Notes under the pieces: generated by a model
The model's input: only the letters and a program-made list of their open reading frames with translations
Told to the model about the DNA's origin: nothing
Database searches by the model: none
Assembly: GCA_934667465.1 (NCBI GenBank)
Contig: CAKUMG010000248.1
Location: forward strand, 1 to 7,612
DNA length: 7,612 nt
From: an uncultured Actinoplanes sp.
GTDB taxonomy: Bacteria > Actinomycetota > Actinomycetes > Mycobacteriales > Micromonosporaceae
Direction: 5' to 3'
Position numbers and translations under genes: made by a program
In this document: piece by piece, positions 6,275 to 7,612 of the stretch
Layout: every line of letters begins with the position of its first letter
How positions within the stretch are numbered: position 1 is the stretch's first letter

Positions 6275-7341
6275 GCGATCGCGCCTTCCTGAGCCGGGCG
6301 GGCAACGGAGAGCCACACCATGTTGTGGACGAACAGAGAAAGCAGCTCCGGGGGCGGGAGCGTACCGGCGGGGCCGGACCAGATGGCGGCACCGCTGTCC
6401 GCGGCGGGAAGACCGCGCCGGTGCACCTCCACCGCGCGCAGCTGCCAGCGGTCCACCAGCGTGCGGTCGGGAAGCTCCATCGTTCCCGCGCCGGTGGCCC
6501 AGTGCAGCACGGTGTGCAACGGCGGCAGCGGTCCGGTCATCCGCGGCACCAGATCCAGCGCGCGGGCCACCTGGGAGGGCGGGTCTCCCGGCGCGAGGGT
6601 CTCGCGCAGCAGCGCCAAGCCTTCGGTGTCATCGAGCGCCTTGAGCTTCTCCCCGGCCCACTTGGGCGCGAAGTACACCTGTCCCCCGGCTGCGGCGCGG
6701 GAGTTCAGGGCGGCGACCACGGCTCCGCGAGCGCGGACCGCGGCGACCAGAGGCTTGGCTGCGGACAGCCACCGAGCCGCCTCGGCCAGCCGGTGCGCCT
6801 CCAACGCGTACCAACGGCGCACGGCATCCTGCAGCCACGGATGGCGTAGCCCGGCGTGCCAGGAGTCCCAGGGGGGCGACACCACGATCGGCAGGCCGAG
6901 GGCGAGGCGGCTGGTCGTGATCAGCTGGCGGCGCCGGTGATTCCATGCGTCCTCGCCGGCGGTGTCGACCGTCGGCCACGGCTCGGCTTCCAGCGCCGCG
7001 GTGCCCTCCCGGACGGTGCTGGCCCGGCGCAGGTTGACGTCGATAGTGGTGCCGTGTTCGTGTGACGGGACGGGGAAGCGGTTCAGCTTCTCGTTCTCCA
7101 CGAGCACCAGCAGGTCAAGGTCGCTGCGCACGTTGCCGAACCCGGCGAGCACCGACCCGGCCGCGACCGCGAGGGCGGGTGGGCCGAACCCCTGGTCAGC
7201 CTCCTTGCGCAGCGCGGCTCTGCTCGTCCCCCGCATCTGCAGGAACTCCCCCAGACGCCTTTCCAAGACTTCCGGCCCGGGGAACGCGGCTGTGGTCTCC
7301 ATAGGGGCACCCTGCCAAGAAGCGACGGGGGAAATCGACAC
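6271..7341 (-). CDS. DNA polymerase beta-type nucleotidyltransferase
   Basis: A 356-residue protein with the nucleotidyltransferase active-site signature: AGS (61-63), then DLD (74-76) and a third carboxylate in TTIDVNL (D101). In this superfamily the three aspartates bind two metal ions and transfer a nucleotidyl group to a small molecule, RNA or protein. The rest (about 130-350) is mostly helical, with a conserved-looking YFAPKWAGEKL segment (223-233), similar in style to the helical domains of antibiotic nucleotidyltransferases and MNT/HEPN proteins. Two starts are possible. GTG at 7341 has a strong GGAGGT site about 10 bases upstream and is used here. ATG at 7302 (residue 14) has only a weak AGGG. 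It leads the minus-strand block and is coupled by ATGA to the next gene. Modification of the pathway product (self-protection) or of an intermediate is plausible but unproven. Confidence 0.82.
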   Translation of the reverse strand: MSISPVASWQGAPMETTAAFPGPEVLERRLGEFLQMRGTSRAALRKEADQGFGPPALAVAAGSVLAGFGNVRSDLDLLVLVENEKLNRFPVPSHEHGTTIDVNLRRASTVREGTAALEAEPWPTVDTAGEDAWNHRRRQLITTSRLALGLPIVVSPPWDSWHAGLRHPWLQDAVRRWYALEAHRLAEAARWLSAAKPLVAAVRARGAVVAALNSRAAAGGQVYFAPKWAGEKLKALDDTEGLALLRETLAPGDPPSQVARALDLVPRMTGPLPPLHTVLHWATGAGTMELPDRTLVDRWQLRAVEVHRRGLPAADSGAAIWSGPAGTLPPPELLSLFVHNMVWLSVARPAQEGAIA

Positions 7342-7401
7342 TTATTTCGACCTCCGGAACAACTCCCGGCGACAGCACCTCGCCGGGGCTACAACGGGGG
7401 A
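7342..7401. promoter_or_regulatory. Divergent intergenic region with regulatory potential
   Basis: Only 60 bases separate the divergent nucleotidyltransferase (minus) and aminotransferase (plus) starts. They contain the minus-strand GGAGGT ribosome site (about 7351-7357), a perfect inverted repeat (7365-7387) and the plus-strand G-rich ribosome site just before 7402. No convincing -35/-10 pair was found on either strand, so promoters, if present here, are non-canonical or partly inside the coding regions. Confidence 0.5.
7365..7387. repeat. Perfect 8-bp inverted repeat with 7-base spacer
   Basis: CCCGGCGA (7365-7372) and TCGCCGGG (7380-7387) are exact reverse complements separated by seven bases. 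Placed midway between divergent starts, it could be an operator for a dimeric regulator. As RNA it could be a hairpin 14 bases upstream of the aminotransferase start, influencing ribosome access. GC-rich genomes give some such repeats by chance. Confidence 0.45.
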
Positions 7402-7612
7402 ATGACAGCGACGGCAAAGAGCGCCCTCGGCGTGGTGCGCCGGCACATCTCCCCCCAACTGGCTCTGCTCTACGGCATGAACGGCGCGAACGCCATCGAG
7501 GCGATCGGCGAGGGTGCCCGGATCGGTCTGTCCGACGGACGAACCGCCCTGGACTTCGGCAGCTACGCGGTCACCCTGCTCGGGCAGCGACACCCCGCCG
7601 TGGTGCAGGCAG
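7402..7612 (+). CDS. Class III PLP-dependent aminotransferase (N-terminal part only)
   Basis: The first 70 codons of a plus-strand gene are visible before the window ends. The ATG (7402-7404) follows a G-rich ribosome site (CGGGGGA). The translated start contains a small-domain pattern typical of class III (ornithine/acetylornithine/putrescine-type) aminotransferases: a GARIGLSDG turn, then ALDFGSYAV, then LLGQRHPAVVQA. This corresponds to the usual 'DxxGxxYLDF...LGHxHPxVVxA' opening. The PLP-binding lysine and catalytic core lie beyond the edge, so substrate and completeness cannot be judged. Class III enzymes usually act on omega-amino groups or on amino sugars and polyamines; one member (BioA) uses SAM as amino donor. 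It is transcribed divergently from the nucleotidyltransferase block and may share control with it. Confidence 0.8.
   Translation, partial: MTATAKSALGVVRRHISPQLALLYGMNGANAIEAIGEGARIGLSDGRTALDFGSYAVTLLGQRHPAVVQA

Noticed and set aside
5905..6849. Long plus-strand open frame opposite the helical protein and nucleotidyltransferase
   Set aside because: Arginine/proline/glycine-rich shadow translation with no recognisable domain; the minus-strand genes have motifs, ribosome sites and coupled junctions.
7335..7364. Possible plus-strand -35 (TCGACA) with a -10 about 18 bases later
   Set aside because: The -35 matches five of six positions but the candidate -10 (ACAACT) is poor, and the -35 lies partly inside the divergent coding region.
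1..7612. Search for TTA (bldA-type) leucine codons, CRISPR arrays, tRNAs, insertion sequences and attachment sites
   Set aside because: The few TTA triplets I found fall out of frame in the real genes; no regularly spaced repeats, tRNA cloverleaf, transposase or terminal repeats were seen.

Overview
This is a GC-rich window (roughly two thirds G+C or more) with strong G/C third-position bias, GTG starts, GGAGG-type ribosome binding sites and tightly overlapping genes. That pattern points to a high-GC actinomycete (Streptomyces, Micromonosporaceae or Pseudonocardiaceae type). The gene mix looks like the edge of a specialised-metabolite (biosynthetic) cluster. This is inferred from gene content; no core synthase lies inside the window.

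Almost the whole window is one co-directional block on the minus strand, transcribed from about 7341 down to 1. In order: (i) a DNA polymerase beta-type nucleotidyltransferase (7341-6271); (ii) a small, mostly helical protein coupled to it by an ATGA overlap (6274-5774), resembling the helical partner of nucleotidyltransferase/HEPN pairs; (iii) a drug-exporter-type ABC ATPase (5799-4849) and its ABC-2 permease (4856-4074), overlapping each other; (iv) a HAD-superfamily protein 10 bases further on (4063-3413). A 98-base, AT-richer gap with a perfect short palindrome follows. Then come (v) an acyl-CoA-dehydrogenase-like flavoprotein (3314-2181), (vi) a SRPBCC/polyketide-cyclase-like protein (2138-1695), (vii) an archaeal-type S-adenosylmethionine synthetase (1674-484), and (viii) the start of a nucleoside-diphosphate-kinase-like protein coupled to it by a GTGA overlap (487 to beyond the left edge).

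At the right edge a class III PLP-dependent aminotransferase starts in the opposite direction (7402 onward, cut by the window). The 60 bases between the divergent genes hold a perfect 8-bp inverted repeat.

Working model (inference): the upstream half supplies export and probably modification or self-protection, through the nucleotidyltransferase pair and the ABC exporter. The downstream half supplies tailoring (flavoprotein, SRPBCC) and a dedicated SAM source (archaeal-type MAT plus an NDK-like partner). The aminotransferase would feed or tailor an amine-containing intermediate. The product cannot be named from this window.
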